Below are positions 43,045 to 53,472 of a stretch of DNA of 64,000 nt, one piece after another. Below the pieces are notes generated by a model, which searched no databases, was not told the DNA's origin, and saw nothing but the letters and a program-made list of their open reading frames with translations. The first letter of the stretch is position 1, and each line of letters begins with the position of its first letter. The position numbers were made by a program, and so were the translations under genes. The DNA lies in assembly GCF_902726565.1 (NCBI RefSeq), contig NZ_CACVAF010000010.1:1-64000 (forward strand), given 5' to 3'. This stretch comes from Yersinia vastinensis (GTDB taxonomy: Bacteria; Pseudomonadota; Gammaproteobacteria; Enterobacterales; Enterobacteriaceae).

Positions 43045-43746
43045 TTAACCGCCTAAATAAGCCGAACGCACAGCCTCATTTGCAAGCAGGGCTGCCCCCG
43101 TGTCCTCAAGAACAATACGGCCATTCTCCAGTACATAACCACGATCAGCCAGTTTCAGCGCCTGATTAGCATTCTGTTCAACTAAGAAGATGGTCATGCC
43201 CTCTTCCCTTAGCTGTTGAATAGTATCAAATATTTGCAAAATAATAATGGGTGCCAGCCCCAATGACGGCTCATCTAGCAGCAATAATTTAGGCTGACTC
43301 ATCAATGCACGACCTATCGCCAGCATTTGTTGCTCACCCCCAGACATGGTGCCAGCCCGTTGAGCGCGCCGTTCAAATAGTCTTGGGAACAAATCGTAAA
43401 CCCGCTCAATACGCTGCTGATATTGTTGACGATCAGCAAAAAAACCGCCCATTGCCAGGTTTTCTTCAACAGTCATACGAGAGAACACACGGCGCCCTTC
43501 AGGCACAATCGCAATCGCCTCACGCATAATGCGCGCAGTCTGCCAGTTTGTAATATCTTGCTCACCGAAAACAATACTGCCCTCGGTCGCTCGAGGTTCG
43601 CCGCACAGTGTCCCCAACAGCGTGGTTTTACCCGCCCCATTGGCACCAATCAGGGTCACAATTTCACCTTGTTGAATATGCAGACTAACCTGATGCAGTG
43701 CCTGAATCTTGCCGTAATGGGCGGAAACTTTATTAAATGACAACAT
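43045..43746 (-). CDS. livF: Branched-chain amino acid ABC transporter ATP-binding protein LivF
   Basis: LivF is one of two ATPases of the high-affinity leucine, isoleucine and valine importer. At 233 residues it shows Walker A GANGAGKTTLLG (about 34-45), signature SGGEQQMLAIGRALM, Walker B LLLLDEPSLGLAP and the switch histidine region replaced by LVEQNANQAL, all typical. It follows livG by 25 bp and is the last gene of livKHMGF; the fimbrial operon replaces its E. coli neighbour ugpB on the other side. Confidence 0.97.
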   Translation of the reverse strand: MLSFNKVSAHYGKIQALHQVSLHIQQGEIVTLIGANGAGKTTLLGTLCGEPRATEGSIVFGEQDITNWQTARIMREAIAIVPEGRRVFSRMTVEENLAMGGFFADRQQYQQRIERVYDLFPRLFERRAQRAGTMSGGEQQMLAIGRALMSQPKLLLLDEPSLGLAPIIILQIFDTIQQLREEGMTIFLVEQNANQALKLADRGYVLENGRIVLEDTGAALLANEAVRSAYLGG

Positions 43747-43771
43747 GTTATGTTTATGCCTCGCCCACGTT

Positions 43772-44539
43772 TTATTCGCCCAAATAGGCGCGGATCACAT
43801 CAGGATTATTACGAATTTCTGCTGGAGTACCATGCGCCAACGGCGTTCCCTGATTCACCACATAAATACGATCAGAAATCCCCATCACCAGTTTCATGTC
43901 ATGCTCAATGAGCAATACCGACACTTGATGTTGATCGCGTAATTCCATAATCAACTGATTCAGCTCGTCAGTTTCTTTCGGGTTCAGGCCAGCGGCAGGT
44001 TCATCAAGCATCAATAACTCAGGGCGCGTCACCATGCAACGAGCGATTTCTAAACGTCGTTGTTGACCGTAGGCCAAATTCCCTGCCTGACGATTGGCCA
44101 AATCCAATAACCCTACTCGCTCTAACCAAGTTGCAGCACGTTCTAAGGCATCCGCCTCCGCTCGCCGAAAAGCGGGTGTTTTCAGCAGTCCAGCAAAAAC
44201 ACCACTTTTAAGATGCTGATGCTGTGCCACCAGCAGATTCTCCACTACGGTCATTTCGCGAAATAAACGCACGTGCTGAAAAGTACGAATGACCCCCATA
44301 CGGGCAATGATCTGGCCGGGTAACCCCTCAAGATGGCGATCTCGTAACTTAATGGTGCCACCTGTCGGACGATAGAAACCGGTGAGGCAGTTAAAAATCG
44401 TCGTTTTACCCGCTCCATTAGGGCCAATCAGGGAGACAATCTCGCCCTGATTGAGGGTCAAACCGACGTTATTCACCGCCAGCAATCCGCCAAAACGCAT
44501 TGACAGCCCTTCAACCGCTAACAAAGGTTGCGTACTCAT
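43772..44539 (-). CDS. livG: Branched-chain amino acid ABC transporter ATP-binding protein LivG
   Basis: LivG is the second ATPase of the Liv importer. At 255 residues it equals E. coli LivG, with Walker [13 protein letters not shown] (about 39-50), signature [15 protein letters not shown] and Walker [14 protein letters not shown]. Its ATG overlaps the livM stop by four bases. Confidence 0.97.
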   Translation of the reverse strand: MSTQPLLAVEGLSMRFGGLLAVNNVGLTLNQGEIVSLIGPNGAGKTTIFNCLTGFYRPTGGTIKLRDRHLEGLPGQIIARMGVIRTFQHVRLFREMTVVENLLVAQHQHLKSGVFAGLLKTPAFRRAEADALERAATWLERVGLLDLANRQAGNLAYGQQRRLEIARCMVTRPELLMLDEPAAGLNPKETDELNQLIMELRDQHQVSVLLIEHDMKLVMGISDRIYVVNQGTPLAHGTPAEIRNNPDVIRAYLGE

Positions 44540-45822
44540 GCTTGCTCCCCCTGTTTAGCTTTGATATCTGCCACTTTCAGCTTCAATTGTGGCCGCTTCA
44601 TTGGCAACAGCCCTTGTGGACGCCAAATCATCATCAATACCATCAATGCACCCAACAGCAACATACTGTAAGCATTGAGATCCCGCATTAATTCACGCGA
44701 AACCACCAGCAGCACAGCAGCCAAAATAACCGCAAACTGCGACCCCATTCCGCCTAATACCACAATCGCCAGCACGAAAGCCGATTCAACAAAGGTAAAA
44801 GACTCAGGGCTGACAAACCCTTGTCGAGCAGCAAACAACGTACCCGCAAAACCAGCAAAAGCGGCACTGATAGTAAACGCAGTCAGCTTGATTTTAGTAG
44901 GGCTAAGACCCAATGAACGACAGGCTATTTCATCTTCGCGCAATGCTTCCCATGCCCGTCCCAGCGGCATACGCAATAATCGGTTAATCACAAATAGAGT
45001 CAGGATCACCAATAACAGCGCCACCATATACAGGAAAATGATGCGATCGCTTGGGTCATAATCTAGGCCAAAGAAATTGTGGAAGGTATCCCAACCACCA
45101 TCTTTCGCTGTGCGACTGAATTCCAAACCAAACAGTGTAGGTTTAGGAATTTGGCTGATACCATTCGGCCCACCGGTAATTTCGGTATTGTTGAGCAGTA
45201 AAATTCGCACAATCTCGCCAAAACCCAATGTCACGATCGCCAAATAATCTCCGCGCAGTCGTAAAACCGGAAAACCCAGAAGGAAACCCGACAGCGCTGC
45301 AACAATGCCCGCTAGCGGTAAACTCTCCCAAAAACCTAAGCCGTAATAGTGATTCAGCAGAGCATAGGTATAGGCGCCAATGGCATAAAAGCCGCCATAA
45401 CCCAGTACCAGCAGGCCCGATAACCCAACCACAACGTTCAAGCCCAAGCCCAACATGACGTAAATCAGTGTCAGTGTCGCGATATCTACTGAGCCACGAG
45501 AAACCAGAAATGGCCAGGCGATTGCGGCAATAATAATTGCTGCGGCCAGTAACTTCTGCCGTGGGGTCGTCCCATCAAAGCTGGGTAATACCCAAGCCGG
45601 ACCAGAGACTCTTTTAATGCCTTGCTGTATAAATGGGCGTACCAACTGGAAGAAAAAGACCACGATGCACGCTGCGCCAATCCACAACCAGCGCACTTCT
45701 GAGGCCCCTTGTACGATGAGTTTGGTGCCGTCTAACTGCAACTGCAATCCCATCACAAACGAGGCGAGGACCAGCAGAACACAGCTGGAGATAATGGCAT
45801 TAAGGAAGTTGAGTTGTTTCAT
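44536..45822 (-). CDS. livM: Branched-chain amino acid ABC transporter permease LivM
   Basis: LivM is an inner-membrane permease of the Liv importer. The 428-residue protein has about ten membrane helices, with [16 protein letters not shown] and the ATPase-contact loop [19 protein letters not shown]. It carries the extra N-terminal region (about 1-120) that distinguishes LivM of enterobacteria. The start overlaps the livH stop by four bases. Confidence 0.97.
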   Translation of the reverse strand: MKQLNFLNAIISSCVLLVLASFVMGLQLQLDGTKLIVQGASEVRWLWIGAACIVVFFFQLVRPFIQQGIKRVSGPAWVLPSFDGTTPRQKLLAAAIIIAAIAWPFLVSRGSVDIATLTLIYVMLGLGLNVVVGLSGLLVLGYGGFYAIGAYTYALLNHYYGLGFWESLPLAGIVAALSGFLLGFPVLRLRGDYLAIVTLGFGEIVRILLLNNTEITGGPNGISQIPKPTLFGLEFSRTAKDGGWDTFHNFFGLDYDPSDRIIFLYMVALLLVILTLFVINRLLRMPLGRAWEALREDEIACRSLGLSPTKIKLTAFTISAAFAGFAGTLFAARQGFVSPESFTFVESAFVLAIVVLGGMGSQFAVILAAVLLVVSRELMRDLNAYSMLLLGALMVLMMIWRPQGLLPMKRPQLKLKVADIKAKQGEQA

Positions 45823-46745
45823 ACTTTTTCAACCTCCGGACGGCCTAAGATCCCAGTTGGCATCACCAGCAGCACAACAATCAACAGCGCGAATGAGACA
45901 GCGTCTTTATATTCAGTGCTTAGATAAGCTGACGTTAATGCTTCGGCTACGCCCAGAATCAAGCCACCGATCATCGCCCCCGGAATACTGCCAATACCGC
46001 CTAAGACTGCTGCGGTAAAGGCTTTCATACCGGCCATAAAACCGATGTATGGGTTAATCACTCCATAAAACTGCCCCAGCAAGACCCCTGCGACGGCAGC
46101 CATCAGAGCACCGATAACGAAAGTCAGTGAGATAACCCGGTCAGTATTAATGCCCAGTAAACTGGCCATTTTTAAATCTTCAGCACAGGCGCGGCATGCT
46201 CGCCCCATGCGGGAATAGCGGATAAATAGCGTTAACGCCAACATGGCTAGGAAAGTCACTATCCAAATAGTCAACTGCATGGTGCTGATGGTTGCAGCAA
46301 AGCCATTGACCTCGGCCAACGTCCACTGCCCCGTCACTAAACTGGGCAGTGCCAGATCGCGTGAACCTTGGGTCAAACTGACATAGTTTTGCAGGAAGAT
46401 TGACATCCCGATCGCGGAGATCAATGCGATCAAACGCTTGGAACTGCGAACAGGTTTATAGGCGACCCGCTCAATACTCCAACCATAAGCACTGGCGATC
46501 ACAATCGAGATGAGAAAAGCGGAGCCGATCAATAACCAACTGGCATCGATCCCCATCATCATCAATGCGGCGATGACAATAAACGAGACGTAGCTGCTTA
46601 TCATATAGACTTCGCCGTGAGCGAAGTTGATCATGCCGATAATGCCGTACACCATGGTATAGCCGATGGCGATCAGCGCATAAGTGCTGCCCAACGTAAC
46701 GCCGTTGAACATCTGCTGCAGAAAATAAAGAAACTGCTCTGACAT
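45819..46745 (-). CDS. livH: Branched-chain amino acid ABC transporter permease LivH
   Basis: LivH is the partner permease of LivM. The 308-residue protein has eight predicted helices, the signature [20 protein letters not shown] (about 21-40) and the ATPase-contact loop [20 protein letters not shown]. It follows livK past a strong terminator-like hairpin. Confidence 0.97.
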   Translation of the reverse strand: MSEQFLYFLQQMFNGVTLGSTYALIAIGYTMVYGIIGMINFAHGEVYMISSYVSFIVIAALMMMGIDASWLLIGSAFLISIVIASAYGWSIERVAYKPVRSSKRLIALISAIGMSIFLQNYVSLTQGSRDLALPSLVTGQWTLAEVNGFAATISTMQLTIWIVTFLAMLALTLFIRYSRMGRACRACAEDLKMASLLGINTDRVISLTFVIGALMAAVAGVLLGQFYGVINPYIGFMAGMKAFTAAVLGGIGSIPGAMIGGLILGVAEALTSAYLSTEYKDAVSFALLIVVLLVMPTGILGRPEVEKV

Positions 46746-46814
46746 ACCCTAACCCTTTGATTCACTTGCCTGGCTGCCCTAGCCAACCGCGCCAAATCTA
46801 CTGTGTGCAGAGAG

Positions 46815-46842
46815 GAAAAATCCCCCCGGAACGTGGGGGGAT
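46815..46842 (-). terminator. Hairpin with T-tract between livK and livH
   Basis: ATCCCCCC (46820-46827) and GGGGGGAT (46835-46842) pair over eight bases. On the minus strand it is followed by TTTTTCC. Lying 67 bp after the livK stop and inside the operon, it should act as a partial terminator that gives more binding protein than permease. Confidence 0.75.
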
Positions 46843-46909
46843 GCAGTTGGTAAAAGGGGCCGGATTGCTGCAAGAGCAACCCTACAACTTGATGATTCTA
46901 ATATTATTG

Positions 46910-48025
46910 TTATTTGACTGCGGTAGAGGAGCCATCCGCATGCCATTCAAAAATACCGAATTCAAACCCTTTCAAATCACCCTTTTCATCCCAGTTCAAT
47001 GGCCCCATCACTGTTTCTACCGGTTTACCGGTTTTCAGATCTTTGACCAAATCAGCCGGTTCCTGGCTGCCACTACGTTCCATCGCGGTAGTCAACGATT
47101 GCAACGCGGCATAAGTCGTCCAAACGAATGGGCCAGTCGGATCGAGTTTCTTCGCTTTCAGTGCATCAACGATAGGTTGGTTAGCAGGAACCTGATCATA
47201 GCGTTTTGGTAATGTCACCAGCATGCCTTCAGAAGCATCACCAGCGATGTTAGACAGTGAAGAGTTACCAACACCCTCTGGGCCCATGAAGCGGGCAGTC
47301 AGACCTGCTTGTTTAGCCTGACGCAGAATTTGGCCCATCTCTGGGTAGTAACCGCCAAAATAAACAAAATCGACGTTCTCTTTCTTCAAACGAGCAACCA
47401 GAGTCGAGAAATCTTTATCACCCGCAGTCACACCTTCAAACAACACGGCTTCTGTGCCTTGTTTTTTCAGGCTGTCACGCACGGAACGCGCCAAACCTTC
47501 ACCGTATTGCTGCTTATCATGTACCACGGCAATACGTTTAGGTTTGATGGTCTCAAGAATATATTTCGCAGCGGTTGGGCCTTGGTCAGAATCCAGACCG
47601 GTGGTGCGCATAATCATTTTATAGCCACGAGTAGTCAAATCAGCATTGGTCGCAGCCGGAGTGATCATAATCACGCCTTCATCTTCATAAATATCTGAAG
47701 CTGGCTGAGTTGAAGAAGAGCACAGGTGGCCGATAACATAACGAATGCCATCGTTAATGACTTTGTTAGCGACAGCAACGGCTTGTTTAGGGTCGCAGGC
47801 ATCATCGTATTCCACGCCGACCAGCATATCGCCTTTAATTCCGCCTTTGGCATTGATATCAGCAATAGCCTGGCGTGCACCGGTAAATTCCATGTCACCA
47901 TATTGAGCAACTGGACCAGACATCGCACCCACAATGGCAACTTTAATGTCTTTCGCCAGCACGGAATGGCTCATCGCCATTGCGATACACCCAGCCAGCA
48001 ACACTTTACCTTTTGTTAATTTCAT
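46910..48025 (-). CDS. livK: Branched-chain amino acid periplasmic binding protein (LivK/LivJ type)
   Basis: This 371-residue binding protein delivers leucine, isoleucine and valine (LivJ type) or leucine (LivK type) to LivHMGF. I chose the ATG at 48025 ([20 protein letters not shown], signal ending SVLA, mature [20 protein letters not shown]) because GGGGA lies nine bases upstream. Ligand-binding stretches [17 protein letters not shown] and [21 protein letters not shown] are visible. Its position next to livH matches E. coli livK; no second binding protein is in the neighbourhood. Confidence 0.95.
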   Translation of the reverse strand: MKLTKGKVLLAGCIAMAMSHSVLAKDIKVAIVGAMSGPVAQYGDMEFTGARQAIADINAKGGIKGDMLVGVEYDDACDPKQAVAVANKVINDGIRYVIGHLCSSSTQPASDIYEDEGVIMITPAATNADLTTRGYKMIMRTTGLDSDQGPTAAKYILETIKPKRIAVVHDKQQYGEGLARSVRDSLKKQGTEAVLFEGVTAGDKDFSTLVARLKKENVDFVYFGGYYPEMGQILRQAKQAGLTARFMGPEGVGNSSLSNIAGDASEGMLVTLPKRYDQVPANQPIVDALKAKKLDPTGPFVWTTYAALQSLTTAMERSGSQEPADLVKDLKTGKPVETVMGPLNWDEKGDLKGFEFGIFEWHADGSSTAVK

Positions 48026-48455
48026 CTGCGAATTCCCCATCTGTCATTGTGAACATGCTTGTTGTGTTGTGTGTTGGTCTTAACGTTTTTTATTGTGCCG
48101 TAACGTTTTTTTCATAAGTAATAATGATTTAGTCTCAAAAGACATGCTTTTTTCTAATAAGACTTTATTTTTCATGTCATTAAACAGGAGTTTTATGCTG
48201 TAAATCAACTGAGACAAGCAGAAACAAGCGGTGTAAACAGCAGAAAATTAGGATTAAATTGAATGGGTTTTGCACAAATGCTAGTGAGTTGTGCTGGATA
48301 TGTGATCATTTACTCTGTTAAAACTCGGAAAATGCAGTATCGAAAAAACATTTTCCCCCGTGAACGTACAGAAAAACTTACACAACTCTCTGACTTGTGA
48401 TCTAGTACAATAAACCATAGCCCCATAACCCTTACTTCCTTGTGGTCTAACGACG
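48026..48455. other. livK-panM divergent intergenic region
   Basis: No gene is visible in this AT-rich stretch. Two copies of TAACGTTTTTT (48080-48090 and 48100-48110) lie 20 bp apart, 55-86 bp before the livK start; on the minus strand they read AAAAAACGTTA. A TACAAT at about 48407 could be the -10 box of panM. I could not place Lrp sites. Confidence 0.5.
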
Positions 48456-48848
48456 ATGAAACTGACTATTGAACGATTAACAACCCTTACTCATCAGGAC
48501 CTTATCGATTTAGCTAAAATTTGGCCTGAGCAGCAACCCACCGTCTGGCAGCAATGGATTAATGACGATAAACCGCTCTTTGCCGCACGTTTTAATGAGC
48601 GTCTGTTAGGTGCAGTTAAAGTCATGATAAAAGATGAACAAGCCGAGCTTGAGGATTTATGTATCAGGGAGGTGACGCGTCGCCGTGGAGTGGGGTTATA
48701 TCTGATTGAAGAAACAGTGCGCCAGCTATCTGGCGTTAGACATTGGCACCTGCGTGATGAGCAAGTCACTGCTGTAAATCGAATCGTAATGGATAGTTTT
48801 ATGCATGCCTGTGGCTTTACTCGCACTACACAAGGTTGGCAGCGATAG
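48456..48848 (+). CDS. panM: PanD maturation factor PanM (PanZ), GNAT-like
   Basis: PanM/PanZ binds pro-PanD and triggers its self-cleavage to active aspartate decarboxylase, in an acetyl-CoA-dependent way that also feeds back on pantothenate synthesis. The 130-residue protein has a GNAT-like fold with CIREVTRRRGVGLYLIEET (CoA-binding loop, about 69-87). The start ATG has only a weak ribosome site. It stands between the liv genes and rpoH as in E. coli, on the opposite strand to its neighbours. Confidence 0.9.
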   Translation: MKLTIERLTTLTHQDLIDLAKIWPEQQPTVWQQWINDDKPLFAARFNERLLGAVKVMIKDEQAELEDLCIREVTRRRGVGLYLIEETVRQLSGVRHWHLRDEQVTAVNRIVMDSFMHACGFTRTTQGWQR

Positions 48849-48897
48849 TAATGGCGGTTTTACTGAGTTAGTGCTCTGTCACCGGCGCCAAAAAAGC

Positions 48898-48925
48898 AAA
48901 AGGGCGATATTAAAATCGCCCTTTT
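48898..48925. terminator. Bidirectional rho-independent terminator between panM and rpoH
   Basis: AAAAGGGCGAT (48898-48908) and ATCGCCCTTTT (48915-48925) form a perfect 11-bp hairpin with a six-base loop. It carries T-runs on both strands: CTTTTG on plus and CTTTTGCTTTTTTGG on minus. The genes converge on it. Confidence 0.88.
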
Positions 48926-48953
48926 GTCGTATGACTGCATCGATGTTGCCGTA

Positions 48954-49811
48954 TTAGGCTTCAATCGCCATACGTAATTTCTTCATTGCGTTCTTTTCAA
49001 GCTGACGAACACGTTCAGCAGAGACACCGTACTGATCAGCAAGCTCCTGCAACGTAGACTTGTTGTCATCGTCTAGCCAACGGGCACGGATAATGTGCTG
49101 GCTACGTTCGTCCAACCCTTCCAACGCATAAGACAGTTTATCTGCCGCGTGGCTGTCCCAATTATCCTCTTCGATGCCATCAGCAAAGTCAGAGGTTTTG
49201 TCCTGCAAATACAGAACTGGGGCCATAGATTGACCATCACGAGCTTCATCATCTGGAGAAGGATCAAAAGTCATATCCTGAGCGGACATGCGTGATTCCA
49301 TCTCGCGTACATCTTTGCTGGTCACACCCAGTTCTTTGGCAACCAACTCAACTTCATCCTGATTAAACCAGCCCAAACGCTGCTTGGTTTTACGCAGATT
49401 GAAGAACAATTTACGCTGAGCTTTTGTGGTCGCGACTTTCACAATCCGCCAGTTGCGCAGAACATACTCATGAATTTCTGCTTTGATCCAGTGTACTGCG
49501 AAAGACACCAGACGCACCCCAACCTCAGGGTTAAAACGACGAACTGCTTTCATCAAGCCAATATTACCTTCCTGAATAAGGTCAGCCTGTGGCAAACCAT
49601 ACCCAGAATAGTTGCGGGCAACATGAGCGACAAAGCGCAGGTGAGACAGGATAAGCTGTTTAGCCGCTCCCAGATCGCCCTGGTAATGCAGCCGTTCAGC
49701 CAGCTCCCGCTCTTCCTCTGCAGTCAGCATCGGATAGGCATTGGCAGCCCGAATATAGGCTTCCAAACTACCTTGGGGTACTAAGGCTAAAGTTTGCATT
49801 TCTTTGGTCAT
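48954..49811 (-). CDS. rpoH: RNA polymerase sigma factor RpoH (sigma-32)
   Basis: RpoH directs RNA polymerase to heat-shock promoters. The 285-residue protein is nearly E. coli length (284) with region 2 [20 protein letters not shown], the RpoH box [15 protein letters not shown] (about 131-145) and region 4 [24 protein letters not shown] sigma-E-like promoter lies upstream. It is transcribed alone, with a bidirectional terminator after it. Confidence 0.98.
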   Translation of the reverse strand: MTKEMQTLALVPQGSLEAYIRAANAYPMLTAEEERELAERLHYQGDLGAAKQLILSHLRFVAHVARNYSGYGLPQADLIQEGNIGLMKAVRRFNPEVGVRLVSFAVHWIKAEIHEYVLRNWRIVKVATTKAQRKLFFNLRKTKQRLGWFNQDEVELVAKELGVTSKDVREMESRMSAQDMTFDPSPDDEARDGQSMAPVLYLQDKTSDFADGIEEDNWDSHAADKLSYALEGLDERSQHIIRARWLDDDNKSTLQELADQYGVSAERVRQLEKNAMKKLRMAIEA

Positions 49812-49918
49812 TCAAAACCCTCTCATTGCATGTTTAGTGCAGATTCATCTCAGCGCAAATATTTTAGCATCTGTTTAAACAGATTCAAGCGCTGGGCACC
49901 TTATCATTTCACTGTGTT

Positions 49919-49946
49919 CTTCGACTGGTTATTGCCAAAAAAGTTC
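49919..49946 (-). promoter_or_regulatory. Sigma-E-like promoter (P3 equivalent) of rpoH
   Basis: On the minus strand GAACTT (49946-49941) is followed after 16 bp by TCGAAG (49924-49919). E. coli rpoH P3, transcribed by sigma-E, has GAACTT and TCTGAT at the same spacing, and the sequence just downstream (ACAGTGAAATGATAA here) is almost the same as in E. coli. The -10 match is imperfect. Confidence 0.6.
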
Positions 49947-50037
49947 AAACTGGATCACAGTTTCTAGCTGTTGATCGGGGTAGATAACCGACTGTGGCTA
50001 TCAGGGAGAGCCAATAGAATAGACAGGTAAATAACCG

Positions 50038-50076
50038 CTCTTTCCCTGTCTTTAACTGAACACTACAGGGAAAGAG
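50038..50076 (-). terminator. Hairpin after ftsX
   Basis: CTCTTTCCCTGT (50038-50049) and ACAGGGAAAGAG (50065-50076) pair perfectly over 12 bp with a 15-base loop, 15 bp after the ftsX stop. The minus-strand tail is CGGTTATTTACC, which lacks a proper T-run. It is a likely 3' end or stabilising structure for the ftsYEX mRNA. Confidence 0.55.
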
Positions 50077-50091
50077 TATAACAAACATTTT

Positions 50092-51045
50092 TTATTGCGG
50101 TGTAAATCGGCGTAAATGTTGCACCGTCGCCAGCCAAGCGGCAATCCAGCCAATCATAGCCGAGATCAATACCAACAATAGGGACTCATCCCAACTTAAA
50201 CCATGGAGTGTAAAGCTGGTGCCGAACACCGTCGCTACCTGCGTAACAACTGAACCTAGCTTCCATACCAGTGCTTCAGATAGGATTAGCGATAGCACCG
50301 CCCCGCCAAAACCCAGCATTGCCCCTCCATTCAAGAACGGCCGTAGGATAAAACCATCGGTTGCACCAATCAGTTTCATCACATTGATAGTGTCGCGGCG
50401 GCTAAAGATACTCAAACGTACGCTGTTACCAATCACCAGGAACACCGCTACCACCATCAAAACACCAATCATCGCCGCAACTTGCCCGACTAGCCCAGTG
50501 AGTGCTGCCAAACGAGCAAACCAGCTGTCATCCATACGAACTTCAGCCACTCCTTCAACTTTACTGACTCGGTCACGTAGAGTATCGAGCGAACCTGAGC
50601 TTTGAAAATCCAACTTAGGCGTGATGATAGCGACAGCTGGTAGTGGATTTTCTTCCAGCATATCCAGCGCACCACCAAAACCAGACCAATTACGGAACTC
50701 ACCCATCGCTTCTTCCCGCGACAGATAGTTAACCTTATCTACACCGGCTTGCGCTTTCAGCGTGGTCACGACATTTTCTGCCGCATTATCATCCAGAGCT
50801 TTATCCAAATAAACAGTCAGTTGCGGAGTTGGATACCATTGATCCGCCGCCTGACTGACGTTTTTCCAGACGATATAACACACACTTGGTAGTGTTAGGG
50901 AGATGGCGATAACCATCACCGTTAACAGCGTTGCCAGTGGTTGGCGCATCATATCGGCAATAGCATTAACCCATGAATAGCGCCACTGCTCACGCCAGCC
51001 ACCTTTCAGCGCCTTGGTTTTTGCTTTCTGTGCGTTATTCACCAT
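50092..51045 (-). CDS. ftsX: Cell division protein FtsX
   Basis: FtsX is the membrane partner of FtsE in the divisome complex that activates septal peptidoglycan hydrolases through EnvC. The 317-residue protein has four predicted membrane helices: one near 38-60 and three at about 180-310, flanking a large periplasmic loop (about 65-170) with [15 protein letters not shown]. It starts [20 protein letters not shown]. It overlaps the ftsE end by 11 bp. Confidence 0.96.
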   Translation of the reverse strand: MVNNAQKAKTKALKGGWREQWRYSWVNAIADMMRQPLATLLTVMVIAISLTLPSVCYIVWKNVSQAADQWYPTPQLTVYLDKALDDNAAENVVTTLKAQAGVDKVNYLSREEAMGEFRNWSGFGGALDMLEENPLPAVAIITPKLDFQSSGSLDTLRDRVSKVEGVAEVRMDDSWFARLAALTGLVGQVAAMIGVLMVVAVFLVIGNSVRLSIFSRRDTINVMKLIGATDGFILRPFLNGGAMLGFGGAVLSLILSEALVWKLGSVVTQVATVFGTSFTLHGLSWDESLLLVLISAMIGWIAAWLATVQHLRRFTPQ

Positions 51046-51703
51046 GATGCGCTCCTAACATCCGCCCCTGACTCAGGGTCAGGATTGGGTAGCGCCGCCG
51101 GGCAATCAACGACGTATCGTGGGTTGCCATGAGGACGGTAACCCCCACACGATTAAACTCTTCAAACAGGCGCAAAATACCTTCGGATAAGGCATCGTCC
51201 AAGTTACCCGTTGGTTCATCAGCCAATAACACCGCAGGCTTGTTCACTACTGCTCGGGCAATACCAACACGCTGTTGTTCACCGCCGGAGAGTTGAATAG
51301 GGAAACTTTTCGCCTTATCCAATAGCCCCACTTTATCCAGTGCGGCAGAAACTCTGCGACGAATATCTTCGGTACTGGCACCAGCGATAATCAATGGCAT
51401 AGCAACATTGTCATACACCGTTCTGTCCAGCAGCAGATGGTGATCTTGGAAGATCATCCCGATCTGACGGCGCAAGAATGGCACTTCGCGGTTTTTCAAG
51501 CGGCTGATATCGTGACCACCAAACCAGATATGGCCAGCGCTTGGTCGCTCGATACCACAAATCAGCTTCAGCAAGGTACTTTTCCCTGCACCAGAATGGC
51601 CGGTCAGAAACGCCATTTCCGCCGGGCGCAGATGAAAATCTACACCTTGCAGCGCCTGTCGTCCGCCCAGATAAGCTTTACTGACCTGTTCAAAGCGAAT
51701 CAT
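51035..51703 (-). CDS. ftsE: Cell division ATP-binding protein FtsE
   Basis: FtsE is the ATPase of the FtsEX complex. The 222-residue protein, the E. coli length, shows Walker [12 protein letters not shown] (about 35-45), Q-loop [12 protein letters not shown], signature [15 protein letters not shown], Walker [13 protein letters not shown] and the switch ATHDTSL. It is five bases after ftsY. Confidence 0.97.
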   Translation of the reverse strand: MIRFEQVSKAYLGGRQALQGVDFHLRPAEMAFLTGHSGAGKSTLLKLICGIERPSAGHIWFGGHDISRLKNREVPFLRRQIGMIFQDHHLLLDRTVYDNVAMPLIIAGASTEDIRRRVSAALDKVGLLDKAKSFPIQLSGGEQQRVGIARAVVNKPAVLLADEPTGNLDDALSEGILRLFEEFNRVGVTVLMATHDTSLIARRRYPILTLSQGRMLGAHHGE

Positions 51704-51708
51704 CCGTA

Positions 51709-53253
51709 TTAATCCTCTCGGGCAAAAAGAGCCTCAATAAAATCGTCAGCCTTAAATGGCCGTAAATCTTCTATACCTTCCCCAACACCGATATAACGGA
51801 TTGGGATACCAAATTGATCTGCAATGGCAAAAATAACTCCGCCCTTGGCAGTTCCATCAAGTTTAGTCAGAGTAATCCCCGTTAGCCCTACGGCCTCATT
51901 AAACAGTTTTGCCTGACTAACCGCATTTTGTCCGGTACTGGCATCCAACGTCAGCATAACCTCATGTGGGGCATCACCGTCCAGCTTTTTCATTACTCGG
52001 ACAATCTTCTTCAGCTCTTCCATCAAGTGGGCTTTATTCTGCAAACGTCCCGCGGTATCTGCCAATAGCACATCAATACCCCGAGCTTTAGCTGCCTGAA
52101 TCGCATCGAAAATGACTGAAGCGGAATCTGCACCAGTATGCTGTGCCACAACGGCAATCTTGTTGCGGTCGCCCCAAACTTGCAGTTGTTCTACTGCAGC
52201 CGCACGGAAAGTATCTCCTGCAGCCAGCATGACGGATTTACCTTCAGCCTGAAATTGACGTGCCAACTTACCGATGGTGGTGGTTTTCCCAACACCATTA
52301 ACGCCAACCATTAAGATGACATAAGGATTTTTACCACTGACATCCAATGGTTTGTCTACTTTAGACAGAATTTCAGACATTTCCTCTTTGAGTTTGCCAT
52401 ACAACGCTTCCGCATCTTTTAGTTGTTTACGGCTGGCATGTTCTGTCAGAGAGGTAATAATCTTGCGAGTTGTTTCGACGCCAACGTCGGCGATCAGGAG
52501 TTGTTCTTCCAGCTCATCAAACAGATCGTCGTCGATTTTTTTACCACGGAATAGCCCCATAAAACCGGAGCCAAGATTCTGCTTGGTTTTGATTAAGCTG
52601 CGTTTTAACCGTGCAAAAAAACCTTCTTTGGTTGGTCGCTCTTGTTCTTGAGCCGCTATTGGTTCAATTTCTTCGTCAGTTTTATCGTCATTAACATCAA
52701 CAATATCAAGATCTTCAATAACCTCAGTTAGAGGTTCTTCCACAACTGGCTGCGGTGCTGGGGTATCAATAGCCGCATTGTCTGGTGTCAACGGTAATTC
52801 TGGTGCACTAACCGTACCGTCATCCCATGCAGCAATACTCTTATCATCGCGCTGTTGCGGCGAAGGAGGCTGCGAGAAATGATGCTGTAAATACTGAGGA
52901 TCTTCCGCGGAGTCTGCCGGTTTTTCACTGACGACTGGCTCTTCGATTGTGACAGGCTCTTCAACTGATTGTGCCGCAATTTCTGCCGCCACTTCGGGTA
53001 GAATTTCAGCGGCAGCTTCATTAATCGCGGCACCGTCCCATTCACCAGGGGTGAGTGTGGCGTGCTCTGCTACAGATTCGGTTTCCGCACTTTCGGGGGT
53101 TACCTCAGCAGGTTTCTCGCTGATCGCATGCTCTACGGCAACGTGCTCTGCGGTATCTTCTTTCTCAGTAGCCAATGGCTCTGCTGTATTTTCTTCGTTC
53201 TGCCGGCCAAGACCCAGCCAGGAAAAAAATCCACGTTTTTTATCTTTTGCCAT
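51709..53253 (-). CDS. ftsY: Signal recognition particle receptor FtsY
   Basis: FtsY is the SRP receptor GTPase for cotranslational membrane targeting. The 514-residue protein has an N-terminal acidic A domain (about 1-205, rich in Glu, Ala and Pro, preceded by the basic AKDKKRGFFSWLGLG membrane-contact stretch) and the NG domain, with G1 GVNGVGKTTTIGKLA (about 319-333), DTAGRLQNK and TKLDGTAKGG. It leads ftsYEX, the conserved order. Confidence 0.97.
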   Translation of the reverse strand: MAKDKKRGFFSWLGLGRQNEENTAEPLATEKEDTAEHVAVEHAISEKPAEVTPESAETESVAEHATLTPGEWDGAAINEAAAEILPEVAAEIAAQSVEEPVTIEEPVVSEKPADSAEDPQYLQHHFSQPPSPQQRDDKSIAAWDDGTVSAPELPLTPDNAAIDTPAPQPVVEEPLTEVIEDLDIVDVNDDKTDEEIEPIAAQEQERPTKEGFFARLKRSLIKTKQNLGSGFMGLFRGKKIDDDLFDELEEQLLIADVGVETTRKIITSLTEHASRKQLKDAEALYGKLKEEMSEILSKVDKPLDVSGKNPYVILMVGVNGVGKTTTIGKLARQFQAEGKSVMLAAGDTFRAAAVEQLQVWGDRNKIAVVAQHTGADSASVIFDAIQAAKARGIDVLLADTAGRLQNKAHLMEELKKIVRVMKKLDGDAPHEVMLTLDASTGQNAVSQAKLFNEAVGLTGITLTKLDGTAKGGVIFAIADQFGIPIRYIGVGEGIEDLRPFKADDFIEALFARED

Positions 53254-53472
53254 TTTTGGACTCTAAATTACTTTGGGTTTGCATAAATAAGATAATAGTT
53301 CGCAAGTCTATCACTTTCCCCTGAACAGCAACACGCGCACGATGCTGCTTTCTATTGTGAATTCAATCAACAAAGGTTTAACGTTTCCCCCACACTGCAC
53401 ACACAGGTAGAATAGGAACCTACTTTTTTATTCAGTGCTGCAATATTGGCCAACTTTCAAACAAAGCGATTT

